Positions 39,984 through 48,619 of a stretch of 64,000 nucleotides of DNA are shown here, in pieces; within the stretch, counting starts at the first letter, position 1, and every line of letters starts with the position of its first letter. A model generated the notes under the pieces. It was not told the DNA's origin, did not search any database, and saw nothing but the letters and a program-made list of their open reading frames with translations. Position numbers and translations under genes: made by a program. The stretch is from positions 1-64,000 of the forward strand of contig JAISYQ010000027.1 in NCBI GenBank assembly GCA_031269775.1. The letters are read 5' to 3'. This stretch comes from Streptococcaceae bacterium. GTDB taxonomy: Bacteria; Bacillota; Bacilli; Lactobacillales; Streptococcaceae.

Positions 39984-40012
39984 TTTACTATTAAATTTTT
40001 GTTTGATACAAT
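39984..40012 (+). promoter_or_regulatory. Promoter of the LysM protein gene
   Basis: TTTACT (-35), 17 bases, then TGATACAAT, an extended -10 (TACAAT). It lies 30 bases before the ATG at 40043. Confidence 0.55.
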
Positions 40013-40042
40013 AAGCCAAAAGTTAATTTAGGAGGTAAATGC

Positions 40043-40612
40043 ATGGCTTTTAATAACAAAAAGGATAAGGCAAAAGAGCCGTGGAAATTACAGATTTATG
40101 ATACGGAACAAGAAGCTTCTAATTCACGATTGGCGCAACGTAAAAAGAAAAGAGGGAATACGCTATTTATTCGCTTGCTAGTGATTTTATTAATTGTTAT
40201 TGTCTCTATTCCAACATTGTTTTATTTTTTAACGGTAGGAAAAAGTAGAAGCGATAATGTTAATGTTGCTAAGCCTTCTAGTACAAAAAAAGCTAAATCT
40301 AATACACGTATTAGCAGCAATACTAGTTCAAAAAATTCTTCACAGGTAAAGAATTTACAGACAACAACTTCTTCAGAAGAAGAAGATTTATCTTCAATGT
40401 CAAATGCTTCGACCAACAATTCAACAACTTCTTCTTCTAAAACACCTACACAGCAATATGAAACAGTAGAAGAAGGGGAAGGATTACAGCAAATTGCTCA
40501 AAGAGTAGGAATATCTGTTGAAATATTAGCAAAATTAAATGGAATTACACTTAATTTAGATGGTTCTTTTTATCCTGCGATTTATCCAGGGCAAGAACTT
40601 CGGATAAATTAA
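40043..40612 (+). CDS. LysM-domain membrane-anchored protein
   Basis: A 189-aa protein with a charged cytosolic N-terminus, one membrane helix (about residues 47-67, RLLVILLIVIVSIPTLFYFL), a long Ser/Thr/Lys-rich linker (about 75-140), and a C-terminal LysM domain (ETVEEGEGLQQIAQRVG to YPGQELRIN). LysM binds peptidoglycan, so it probably sits across the membrane with its end in the wall, as seen in the SAG1386/EF1546 type of LysM proteins. TAGGAGGTAAA precedes the ATG. It has its own promoter and terminator. Confidence 0.88.
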   Translation: MAFNNKKDKAKEPWKLQIYDTEQEASNSRLAQRKKKRGNTLFIRLLVILLIVIVSIPTLFYFLTVGKSRSDNVNVAKPSSTKKAKSNTRISSNTSSKNSSQVKNLQTTTSSEEEDLSSMSNASTNNSTTSSSKTPTQQYETVEEGEGLQQIAQRVGISVEILAKLNGITLNLDGSFYPAIYPGQELRIN

Positions 40613-40636
40613 CTTTTTATTTAAATAATGTTATTT

Positions 40637-40699
40637 TAAAGCCTGTTTAATATTTTTGGTAAAACAAATTCTCTACCAAAGAATTTAAGCAGGCTTTTA
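40637..40699 (+). terminator. Terminator of the LysM gene
   Basis: TAAAGCCTG-TTTAA pairs with TTAAGCAGGCTTT, with an inner TTGGTA/TACCAA stem, and is followed by T residues. It starts about 25 bases after the stop. Confidence 0.75.
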
Positions 40700-40703
40700 T
40701 ATT

Positions 40704-40863
40704 AGACCTCCTCGGAAACTAAATGTATGAGAATTTCGTTTTCTTTTTCCCTGATACATCGTCAAAAAGCCTCGAAATAAAACACGTATCTTTAAGTTTT
40801 TTTCCTTGTATCAAGAAAAAATTGAAACGAATTCTCCTTATACCCTAATTTCCGAGGAGGTCT
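40704..40863. repeat. Repeat B copy 2 (160 bp)
   Basis: AGACCTCCTCGGAAA at the left and TTTCCGAGGAGGTCT at the right, a perfect 15-base inverted repeat. ATT flanks it at 40701-40703 and 40864-40866. Non-coding inside. The right end supplies a GAGGAGG sequence on the plus strand 40 bases before cmk, but the spacing is too long to serve as its ribosome binding site. Confidence 0.88.
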
Positions 40864-40905
40864 ATTAAAAAAGTTAATCAGCTATATTGGGGAAGGTTAA
40901 ATGAA

Positions 40906-41580
40906 ATGAAAAAAATAAGTATTGCTATTGATGGACCAGCTTCATCTGGTAAAAGTACAGTTGCAAAGCTTTTGGCTAAAGACTATGGTTATATTTATAT
41001 TGATACAGGAGCTATGTATCGTGCTTTAACTTATATTGCGTTGAAAAAAAAAGTAGATATTAATAATGAAACAGCACTTGATAATTTATTGAAAAAATTA
41101 TCAATTACTTTTAAACAAGAAGAAAACGGCCAACGAATCTTTGTTAACAAAAAAGAAGTAACTAATGATATCCGCCTACCTAATGTAACAAATAATGTTT
41201 CAACTTTATCTGTTCATAAAAAAGTTCGAGCTACCATGGTGAAATTACAAAAAAATTATGGAAAGCATGACGGTCTCATAATGGATGGTCGAGATATTGG
41301 AACAGTTGTTTTGCCAAATGCACAAGTAAAAATTTTTTTAGTAGCTTCTGTTTTAGAACGTGCCAAACGGCGTTTTAAAGAGAATCAAAAAAAAGGAATT
41401 TTAACTGATTTTGATACGTTAAAAGAAGAAATAAAACAACGAGATTTTCTAGATTCTACTCGTAAAGTTTCGCCTCTCATGCAAGCTAAAGATGCCTCTT
41501 TACTCGATACAACAGGATTAAATATTGCTGAAGCAGTGGAGAGGATCAAAAAAATTGTTAATGAAAAAATAAATAATTAA
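40906..41580 (+). CDS. cmk: Cytidylate kinase
   Basis: Phosphorylates CMP and dCMP with ATP. The 224-aa protein has Walker A GPASSGKST (9-17), YIDTGAMYRALTY, and the nucleotide motif MDGRDIGTVVLPNA with TRKVSPLMQAKDA. GGGGAAGG lies upstream. In Firmicutes cmk and rpsA are commonly adjacent, as they are here. Confidence 0.95.
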   Translation: MKKISIAIDGPASSGKSTVAKLLAKDYGYIYIDTGAMYRALTYIALKKKVDINNETALDNLLKKLSITFKQEENGQRIFVNKKEVTNDIRLPNVTNNVSTLSVHKKVRATMVKLQKNYGKHDGLIMDGRDIGTVVLPNAQVKIFLVASVLERAKRRFKENQKKGILTDFDTLKEEIKQRDFLDSTRKVSPLMQAKDASLLDTTGLNIAEAVERIKKIVNEKINN

Positions 41581-41773
41581 AGTGATTAAAATTTTCTAAC
41601 TTAGAATATACTTTTAATTTTGAGTAAAATAGCATAAACTGTTAATGTTAATTGGAGGCTGTCTAATTGTAATTTTAGGATAGCTCCATAAGAGTGTTTG
41701 CTTATCTTTAAATTGATCATCCTAAAAAAGAATCGTAAACAAACTCTGAAATTGTTGTAGGAGGATTTTTGTT

Positions 41774-42886
41774 ATGTCAGATTTTGAAAGTTTATTAAAT
41801 AGTCAGGAAGAGATTAAAGTTGGGGATATCGTTACCGGTATTGTTGAACAAATTGATGAACCCAATAAACAATTAATTGTAAGCCTTCCTGGTGGACTTC
41901 AAGGAGCAGTTCCTGCTCGTGAATTGTCTATTGGCTCAATTGAAAAGATTAATGATATTGTAAATATAGGTGATAAATTAGATTTAGTAATCTTTCGAGA
42001 AGTAAGGGAAAGTTCGCAAGATGACGGTATTACATTTATTTTATCTAAAAATAGATTAGTTGCACGTGCAGCATGGGATAAATTGCAAGAAAAAGAAGGA
42101 GAAATTATTAACGTTAAAATTTTAAAAACTGTTAAAGGTGGTTTATCTGCATCAGTTAATGGTTTACGCGGATTTATTCCTGCTTCTTTAGTTGAAGATC
42201 ATTTTGTTTCTAATTTTGCAAGCTATGTAGGAGAAAAGTACGATGTAAAAATTATTGAAGTTGAGCCATCGACAAATCGCTTGATTCTTTCTCGTCGCGC
42301 AGTCCTTGATTCTCAAAAATCAGCAGCAAAAGCTAAAATTTTTGAAAATCTTCATGAAGGTGATGTGACTAAAGGTATTGTTGCTCGTTTAACTGATTTT
42401 GGAGCCTTTATCAATTTAGGTGGGATAGATGGCTTAGCACATGTTTCAGAACTTGCTCATCACCGTGTTGTTAAGCCATCAGATGTTTTAACAGTGGGAG
42501 ATCATGTTAAAGTTAAAGTATTAAGCGTTGATTCTGAAAGAGAACGAATATCGCTTTCCATTAAAACACTAACTCCTAGTCCTTGGGATGATCTGGAAGA
42601 AAAAGTGCCTGTTGGTGTAATTTTAGAAGGAAGTGTTAAACGTTTAACTGATTTTGGAGCTTTTGTAGAAATTTTCCCTAATGTCGAAGGTTTAGTACAT
42701 ATTTCACAAATTTCATATGATCATATTTCTCATCCACAAGAAAAATTATCTGAAGGAGAAAAAGTGAAAGTTAAAGTATTAGAATTAAATCCTAAAGCTC
42801 ATCGCATTGCTCTTTCCATTAAAGCTTTAACGGAAAAAACAGATAATATGGTTGAAGATTTAGAAGATATAAATCATGAATTTTAA
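41774..42886 (+). CDS. rpsA: S1 domain protein, 30S ribosomal protein S1 homologue
   Basis: RNA-binding protein of 370 aa with four S1 repeats, shorter than the six-repeat E. coli S1 but normal for low-GC Firmicutes. The repeats start at about residues 17, 105, 190 and 275; the last two carry the clear LTDFGAFINLGGIDGLAHVSEL and LTDFGAFVEIFPNVEGLVHI-type motifs (each read in pieces). TAGGAGGAT precedes the ATG. It follows cmk, as expected, and is followed by a large terminator. Confidence 0.94.
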   Translation: MSDFESLLNSQEEIKVGDIVTGIVEQIDEPNKQLIVSLPGGLQGAVPARELSIGSIEKINDIVNIGDKLDLVIFREVRESSQDDGITFILSKNRLVARAAWDKLQEKEGEIINVKILKTVKGGLSASVNGLRGFIPASLVEDHFVSNFASYVGEKYDVKIIEVEPSTNRLILSRRAVLDSQKSAAKAKIFENLHEGDVTKGIVARLTDFGAFINLGGIDGLAHVSELAHHRVVKPSDVLTVGDHVKVKVLSVDSERERISLSIKTLTPSPWDDLEEKVPVGVILEGSVKRLTDFGAFVEIFPNVEGLVHISQISYDHISHPQEKLSEGEKVKVKVLELNPKAHRIALSIKALTEKTDNMVEDLEDINHEF

Positions 42887-42893
42887 TAAAATT

Positions 42894-42956
42894 AAAAATT
42901 AGAATAAATTTTAATTTAAATAATAGGTATTTAGATTAAAATTTGTTCTAATTTTT
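42894..42956 (+). terminator. Large terminator after rpsA
   Basis: Left arm AAAAATTAGAATAAATTTTA plus AT pairs with the right arm ATTAAAATTTGTTCTAATTT plus TT over 22 bases with one mismatch. A T-run follows. It insulates the core genes from the RiPP locus beyond. Confidence 0.85.
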
Positions 42957-43033
42957 TGTTTAAAATAGTAATAATAAAAATAATATGATAATATTCTTTT
43001 TAAGAATAATAAAAGAAAAGTGGTGGCTATCTT

Positions 43034-43978
43034 GTGCAAGAGGCCGTACGAGTAAATTTACAAGATTTTCTGCTTCAACAAGAAAACGAAATTGTCAAAA
43101 TGAATCAGCAATTTAAAAATTTTGGTTTAAAAATTGAAATTGATAAAAATCGCAAACAAAAAACAAAAATCACTTTATTTTATTTTTCTATTCATCAAGA
43201 TAAAAATTGTATCGGCTTTGTATACGGTCTCTACTTAAATAAAGAAGATTATTTATTAATTAAAAAAATATTTTTATTAAAACAATTTAGAAACACATAT
43301 AATATTCAATGGATTATGCAAAATTTTTTACAATTAGCAAAACAAAAGTGTAATATTTCTAAGTGTAAATGGGATTATATAATTTCTGAAGGATTAAAAG
43401 ATGCTTATTTTTATTTGTTAAAAAATATTCCTGGAATAAAAGTGAAAAAGAAAATGTCACTAAAAAGGTATACTTCAAAAACAAGTGATTTTGATCATCT
43501 AAGAAAATTACTTTGGTATCGGCCTTCTTTATTTCAAAAAAGAGGATATAAAGCAATCCTTTGGCGTGATTGCCCAGAAAATGTTAAACAAAAAATTTTA
43601 GATAAGGAAAAAATATTAAAGAAAGATCCGATATATCTCTCACCATTTATTAAAAATTTTGAAATAGAAGATACAGAAACAAGTTTTATTTTAGTTAAAC
43701 AAAAAACTTACGATCCATTTGGTTGGATGATTAGTGAAAAAGTGTCGAAAAATACAGCAAAAATTAGAAGATGGTACACTTATAAGAATACGCGAAATCT
43801 TCGAATAGCTCCATCATTTGCATCATTTATTTTAGAGAAAATAGCTAAAAGAAGTAAATACTTAATTTTTGATGTATCCATTGACAACTTATCAATGGAT
43901 AAAATAGTAATTAAGCGTTATTTTCATCCAATTTTAATGAATATTTCTGATGTTTGTCAGTTAGAAATAGCTATATAG
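43034..43978 (+). CDS. GNAT-like protein in the proteusin-like locus
   Basis: A 314-aa protein. The first half shows the GNAT pattern IGFVYGLYLNKEDYLLIKKIF followed by the FRNTYNIQWIMQNFLQLAK helix. The second half has a similar layout (DPFGWMISEKV, IRRWYTYKNTRNLRIAPSFA), so it may be a tandem GNAT. The acetyl-CoA loop (Q/R-x-x-G-x-G/A) is degenerate, so activity is uncertain. It lies 31 bases before the first precursor gene and is co-directional with the locus. A role in acylating the peptide or in self-resistance is a guess. The GTG start lacks a strong ribosome binding site. Confidence 0.5.
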   Translation: MQEAVRVNLQDFLLQQENEIVKMNQQFKNFGLKIEIDKNRKQKTKITLFYFSIHQDKNCIGFVYGLYLNKEDYLLIKKIFLLKQFRNTYNIQWIMQNFLQLAKQKCNISKCKWDYIISEGLKDAYFYLLKNIPGIKVKKKMSLKRYTSKTSDFDHLRKLLWYRPSLFQKRGYKAILWRDCPENVKQKILDKEKILKKDPIYLSPFIKNFEIEDTETSFILVKQKTYDPFGWMISEKVSKNTAKIRRWYTYKNTRNLRIAPSFASFILEKIAKRSKYLIFDVSIDNLSMDKIVIKRYFHPILMNISDVCQLEIAI

Positions 43979-44009
43979 TGAGTAAAAGCATCTAAGTAAG
44001 GAGAGGCTT

Positions 44010-44357
44010 ATGGAATTCTCAGAAGAAAAAATGAATGAAATTTATGCACGTGTCATGCAAAAAGCAACGACAGATAAAGAATTTCGTCAAGATCTAATGA
44101 AGGATGTAAATAAAACGATCGAAAAATTAATTGGTGAAAAACTTCCAGAAGGAACGAACTTAAAAGTTATTGAAAGTGATCCTAATTATAATGCCACTTT
44201 TGTTTTACCTAATTTATCAACTAGTGAAATGGATTTAGATGTTTTAGATAATGTAGCAGGCGGAGTTTCTGGGCTTATAATTATTAGTGTTTGTGCTGTA
44301 GCTATTGGAGATGGTGGAGGAACCATTTGTGGAGCCGATATGGGTACAGGAAAATAA
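44010..44357 (+). CDS. NHLP-leader RiPP precursor 1
   Basis: A 115-aa precursor. The leader (1-85) is a nitrile-hydratase-like peptide: MNEIYARVMQKATTDKEFRQ, IEKLIGEKLPEG, NATFVLPNLS, and LDVLDNVAGG, the last two Gly being the cleavage site. The 30-aa core begins VSGLIIISVCAVAIGDGGG and ends TICGADMGTGK. The CGAD.G block recurs in the other cores. AAGGAGAGG precedes the ATG. Such leaders guide modification enzymes in proteusins; the enzymes lie directly downstream. No exporter with a C39 peptidase is seen at this locus. Confidence 0.9.
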   Translation: MEFSEEKMNEIYARVMQKATTDKEFRQDLMKDVNKTIEKLIGEKLPEGTNLKVIESDPNYNATFVLPNLSTSEMDLDVLDNVAGGVSGLIIISVCAVAIGDGGGTICGADMGTGK

Positions 44358-44445
44358 GATTTTGTTTACTTTTATGAAAGCGTTTGAATGAAAAATATCC
44401 ATGATCTTTATTAAATTCTAAATAAAATAGAAGGAATGTTTACAT

Positions 44446-45768
44446 ATGAAATGGTCACGATATAGTAAATTATTTAAATCCCAAAAAAATGGATGGCTAC
44501 TTTATAATTCAGCATCTAATGCATTTTTAACGCTTGAGGAAAAAGCAGTGTCTGTAATTCAAGAAATCATAAAATCTCCCAAAACTTATGATTTTAGCAA
44601 TGCGGTTAATTTATATTTTCAGCTAAGAATAAGTGGTTTTTTAGTGGAAGATACTAAAGATAATGATTTATTTAATATTCTTAAAATGCGTCGTTTATTA
44701 GTTGGCTATGCAACTGATACTTTAACTTTAACGATTGCTCCTACGAGAAAATGTAATTTTGCCTGCCCTTACTGTTATGAAACAAATCGTACCAAATCGA
44801 TGATGAATGACGAAACTATAGAGAATTTATTAAAATTTATAAAAATGCATAAACAAGCGCGCAGAGTTTTTTTTGTTTGGTATGGAGGAGAGCCATTACT
44901 TGCTTATAAGAAAATAAAACAAATTAATGCAAAGATTGAGGAATTAAAAATACCGTATTCAGCAAAAATGATTACTAATGGATATTGCTTAACATCTGAA
45001 ATTTGTGAGGAATTAAATGATCTACATATTTCAGATATTCAAATTACAATTGATGGTGATCGAAAAACGCATAACAGTAGACGTTTTCTAATTGGTGGAG
45101 GTAAAACTTTTGATCGAATTATAAATAATATTGACACTTTATTAAGGTCAAACTATAAAGGAATACTACATTTACGTGTTAATATCGATACGAGAAATAG
45201 TAAGCAGTTTGCCAATGTTTATCGTTTTATTCAGAGCAAATACGATGATGAAACTTTAAAACGCATTTATATCTACCCTGGTTTTGTTCATGGAAAAGAA
45301 ACAACCCCTGATATAGCTTGTTTCTTTGATTATGTAAAAAAAGGAGAATTTATCGCCAAATTAGCAAAAGAAGAAAAGATAAGCCCTTTACCGATTTTTC
45401 CTCAATCAAAATACACTGCTTGTACCTTAGTACAGCATAATTCTTATGTAGTAGGTCCAGATGGAGAACTTTATAAGTGTTGGCATGATGTTGGAGAAAA
45501 GGATAAGGTTATTGGAAATATTGCATTTAAAAACTGGAATATGGCTCTTATAGCAGAAGGTATGATCTCAGGAAACTATTTAGAAGATAAAAAGTGTGAA
45601 AAGTGTTTCTTTTTTCCTGTTTGTGATGGTGGTTGTCCAAAATTAAGAATGCTTAATAATCGCGATAAAAAAAGACGAGATCATTGTTCTTATTTTAAAA
45701 ATAATCTTGAAGAGTTATTGGAGATTTACTATGAACAAAAGCGTGATAAATCAACCGTCAAATCTTAA
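44446..45768 (+). CDS. Radical SAM-SPASM peptide maturase
   Basis: A 440-aa enzyme. Cys103, Cys107 and Cys110 (CNFACPYC) bind the radical SAM cluster. VWYGGEPLL is the SAM-binding GGE motif. The C-terminal SPASM domain has CTLVQHNSYVVGPDGELYKC and then CEKCFFFPVCDGGCPKLR, for extra Fe-S clusters. The N-terminal 90 residues look like a RiPP recognition element. It belongs with peptide maturases that form cross-links or thioethers; the reaction here cannot be told. It overlaps the next gene by 38 bases. Confidence 0.9.
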   Translation: MKWSRYSKLFKSQKNGWLLYNSASNAFLTLEEKAVSVIQEIIKSPKTYDFSNAVNLYFQLRISGFLVEDTKDNDLFNILKMRRLLVGYATDTLTLTIAPTRKCNFACPYCYETNRTKSMMNDETIENLLKFIKMHKQARRVFFVWYGGEPLLAYKKIKQINAKIEELKIPYSAKMITNGYCLTSEICEELNDLHISDIQITIDGDRKTHNSRRFLIGGGKTFDRIINNIDTLLRSNYKGILHLRVNIDTRNSKQFANVYRFIQSKYDDETLKRIYIYPGFVHGKETTPDIACFFDYVKKGEFIAKLAKEEKISPLPIFPQSKYTACTLVQHNSYVVGPDGELYKCWHDVGEKDKVIGNIAFKNWNMALIAEGMISGNYLEDKKCEKCFFFPVCDGGCPKLRMLNNRDKKRRDHCSYFKNNLEELLEIYYEQKRDKSTVKS

Positions 45769-47116
45769 TAAGAAAAAATTGAATTGGATTGATTTTAAAC
45801 GTCTAATTGAATTGATTAGCGTTGATTTGAAAAATTATAAATTATTTGAAAAAAATCCAGAAAAATTTTTAGTGGAATTTGCTCTAAATTTAGAGCCTTA
45901 CTCAGCAAAAGAAGCAGTAGATATTTATTTAAAAAAGAAAAAGGCGGTTGACAATCCTTATATTATGCAAGCTTATAAAATTATTCAGCCAATTTATGAT
46001 GATCTTTTTAAGCGAGTAGATATTTCAAATTTTACATTTCTCAAGTTTCAAAAATGGATCCAGCGTAAGAAAAAAGCTCTTGCTTGGGAGAGCAAAGAAG
46101 CTAGAAAAATATTATCTCATTTTAATGCTCCGGTAATGTTTGAATTAAACCAAGGATGTAGCAGTCAATGTGATTTTTGTTGTTTAAATACCCATCCGTT
46201 AACAAAGATTTATCCTTATACAAAGGAGAATAAAAAATTTTGGTTAGAAATATTAAAAATTACAAAAGAGGAAATCGGTAATGCTGCTAGTGTTGGCGCT
46301 TGTTATTTTGCAACAGAGCCACTAGATAATTTCGACTATGAAAAATTTATCGCTGATTTTTATCAAGTGTTTTATACTTTTCCACAAACAACAACAGTTA
46401 AAGGCGCAACAAATATTAAACGTATCAAACAATTAATGAATCAATTAGGTCTAGAAGAGTTGCAAAAAGCAAAATTGCGTTTTTCTATTGTGTCACAAGA
46501 GCAGTTAAAATTAATTTATCAAAATTATACAAAAAAGGAATTAGCTTATGTGGAACTCTTAATGAATAATAAAGAATCCATCCATCCTTATAGTGATTCT
46601 GGCCGAGCAAGAAATATTCATAAAAAAAGAGGAAAAAAGAATTTTGAAGCCGCACCTTCGGTTTGCTTAATAGGTTTTTTGGTTAATTTATGCAGTAAAA
46701 CAATTTCCTTGATCACTCCCAGAAAACCAAGTAATAATTATCCATTAGGAATGGAAATAATATCTTCAAAAAAATTTTTAACTCCTAAAGAGTATCGCCA
46801 TATTATACGAAAAACAATTAATATTTTTATGCCTTTTAAAATAAATAAAAATCATAAATTGCGTTTTCATTCAGGAATTTCTATACAATCTAAAGGAAAT
46901 ATAGTTACTTTTTTAGGAGAAAACATTAAACGATCGCTGTCTTTAAGTGCAGAATCTCAAACAGTGCTTAAAAAATTGCAAAAAGAGGTATGTTTAATTA
47001 AAAATATCTTTAAAGAAAAAAAATATTCAAACTTTTTACGCAAGAGTATTTTAAATAGATTACAACATTTATATGATTTAGGCTTTTTAGAAATTTTAGA
47101 AAGAGAGGAATATTAA
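45731..47116 (+). CDS. PoyD-type radical SAM RiPP epimerase
   Basis: A 461-aa enzyme. ATG 45731 has GGAG 8 bases upstream, so it starts inside the SPASM gene. Cys143, Cys147 and Cys150 (FELNQGCSSQCDFC) bind the cluster. The blocks YPYTKENKKFWLEIL, CYFATEPLDNFDYEKFI, FYTFPQTTTVKGA and LAYVELLMNNKES are those of the PoyD family (radical SAM RiPP maturation amino acid epimerase, TIGR04517 from memory). This family turns L residues into D residues in proteusin cores, as in polytheonamide. It has no SPASM domain, as expected for PoyD. The assignment is by motif recall. Confidence 0.82.
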   Translation: MNKSVINQPSNLNKKKLNWIDFKRLIELISVDLKNYKLFEKNPEKFLVEFALNLEPYSAKEAVDIYLKKKKAVDNPYIMQAYKIIQPIYDDLFKRVDISNFTFLKFQKWIQRKKKALAWESKEARKILSHFNAPVMFELNQGCSSQCDFCCLNTHPLTKIYPYTKENKKFWLEILKITKEEIGNAASVGACYFATEPLDNFDYEKFIADFYQVFYTFPQTTTVKGATNIKRIKQLMNQLGLEELQKAKLRFSIVSQEQLKLIYQNYTKKELAYVELLMNNKESIHPYSDSGRARNIHKKRGKKNFEAAPSVCLIGFLVNLCSKTISLITPRKPSNNYPLGMEIISSKKFLTPKEYRHIIRKTINIFMPFKINKNHKLRFHSGISIQSKGNIVTFLGENIKRSLSLSAESQTVLKKLQKEVCLIKNIFKEKKYSNFLRKSILNRLQHLYDLGFLEILEREEY

Positions 47117-47118
47117 AA

Positions 47119-47439
47119 ATGTCTTGGTCACAGGAAGAAATAAATGAAGTATATGAAAAAGCAATGCAAAAGGCAACAACAGATGAAGAGTTTCGCCAAG
47201 AATTATTAGATGATCCTAAATTGGCGATTGAAAAATTGACAGAAAAATCTTTACCTGATGATTATACGATAAAAGTTGTAGAAGATGTGGATCCAAATTA
47301 CACTGACCCCAATTACGCTGCAACATTTGTTTTACCTTCTTCTTCAGCAAAAGAACTTAATTTTAATGATTTAAACAATGTAGCCGGAGGAAATATTAAC
47401 GTTTGTGGCGCACAAGCAGGAAGTGTTACTAAAGAATGA
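47119..47439 (+). CDS. NHLP-leader RiPP precursor 2
   Basis: A 106-aa precursor with a 91-aa leader (INEVYEKAMQKATTDEEFRQ; IEKLTEKSLPDDY; AATFVLPSS; LNNVAGG) and a very short 15-aa core, NINVCGAQAGSVTKE. The core keeps the CG-x-x-x-G block of the other cores. The leader carries a small extra repeat, VDPNYTDPNY. It starts 3 bases after the epimerase gene; AGAGAGGAA lies upstream of the ATG. Confidence 0.9.
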   Translation: MSWSQEEINEVYEKAMQKATTDEEFRQELLDDPKLAIEKLTEKSLPDDYTIKVVEDVDPNYTDPNYAATFVLPSSSAKELNFNDLNNVAGGNINVCGAQAGSVTKE

Positions 47440-47620
47440 AGAATTTTTTTCTTAATTTGATCATTTACAACAAAATACACCTAGATATTTATAAGCAATT
47501 TTAATTTAGCGCTCAAAAATATATAGAAGAATTGATTAGTGAGTTATATTTTTTAATAAATAAATGGGAATAAGATTGACTAATACCAATTTTAAATATA
47601 AAAATTAGGAGGAATATATT

Positions 47621-47968
47621 ATGTCATGGACACAAGAAACAATCAATGAGGTTTACGCAAAGGTAATGCAAAAAGCAACAACGGATGAGGAATTTCGGGA
47701 GGAGTTATTAAATAATCCAAATAAAACTATTGAAAAACTTACCGGTGAAAAACTTCCTGATGATTTTAAAGTAAAGATACTGGAAAACGATCCAAATTAT
47801 ACCGCAACATTTGTTTTACCGAATATGCGTAGTACTGATCTAAACATTGATGATTTGGAAAATGTAGCTGGAGGTTTTGGTGGATGTACTGCTGAATTTG
47901 GAGAGATTGGTGATGTCAATGTCAATGCATGCGGTAATCAAGTAGGAGGAAACCAAACTAAACAATGA
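47621..47968 (+). CDS. NHLP-leader RiPP precursor 3
   Basis: A 115-aa precursor. The leader is 85 aa (INEVYAKVMQKATTDEEFRE; IEKLTGEKLPDDF; TATFVLPNM; LENVAGG). The 30-aa core starts FGGCTAEFGEIGDVNV and ends NACGNQVGGNQTKQ. It has two Cys, as core 1 does. AGGAGGAATAT precedes the ATG. It stands 180 bases after precursor 2, so it may have its own promoter. Confidence 0.9.
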   Translation: MSWTQETINEVYAKVMQKATTDEEFREELLNNPNKTIEKLTGEKLPDDFKVKILENDPNYTATFVLPNMRSTDLNIDDLENVAGGFGGCTAEFGEIGDVNVNACGNQVGGNQTKQ

Positions 47969-47983
47969 AAATTTTTATTTATT

Positions 47984-48143
47984 ATACCTCCTTGAAAACT
48001 AGATGTATTGGAACTTCGTTTTCTTTTTCCCCAATACATCGTCAAAAATCCTCAAAATAGAACCACTATTTTTACGTTTTTTTCCTTGCCTCAGGAAAAA
48101 ATTGAAACTAATTTTCTTTATACCCTAATTTCCGAGGAGGTCT
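47984..48143. repeat. Repeat B copy 3 (160 bp)
   Basis: Left end ATACCTCCTTGAAAA, right end TTTCCGAGGAGGTCT. ATT flanks both sides (47981-47983 and 48144-48146). Same orientation as copy 2. It separates precursor 3 from the decayed fourth precursor. Confidence 0.85.
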
Positions 48144-48182
48144 ATTGGCCATAAATCCAAAAAATGATTGTTTAAATACAAG

Positions 48183-48445
48183 ATGTTTTTTTCATTTGAA
48201 GAATTTCATCAAAAATTATTAAGGGCTCTAAATTTGCAATTGAAAAATTAAATAGAAGAGGCGTTACTGGATGATTATAAGATTAAAATTTTAGAAAATA
48301 TCCCAATTTATACCGCGACATTTATTTTACCAAATATGTTATACATAGTGCTGAGTTAAATCTTGATGATTTAGAAAATGTCGCTGAAGGAACTGAACTT
48401 CAAGGTTCCCTAAGAGTATATGCCCAAAATCAAACTGGAAAATAA
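48183..48445 (+). pseudogene. Decayed fourth NHLP precursor
   Basis: Three frames together give a precursor: EEFHQKLL, then KFAIEKLN, then LLDDYKIKILENIPIYTATF with ILPNM, then LNLDDLENVAEG followed by TELQGSLRVYAQNQTGK. The GG cleavage site has become EG, and the core lacks the Cys-Gly block of the other three. Frameshifts and the lost start (replaced by repeat B next to it) show it is not functional. Confidence 0.8.
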
Positions 48446-48551
48446 ATAATCAAGGAAATTTCCCTTATCATTTATTTGAACAAGCACTTACACGTATTAT
48501 TTTAAATTACGTCTTAATTTTGCAAACAATTTTAATATACAAAACAACAGT

Positions 48552-48580
48552 CTGACATAAATAGCTCTTTATGCTAAGAT
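48552..48580 (+). promoter_or_regulatory. Promoter of lexA
   Basis: CTGACA (-35), 17 bases, TAAGAT (-10), 40 bases upstream of the lexA start. I did not find a clear CGAACnnnnGTTYG LexA box overlapping it. Confidence 0.6.
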
Positions 48581-48619
48581 AACTATGAAATTATTTAAAG
48601 CATTAAGAAGGTGAGTTAA

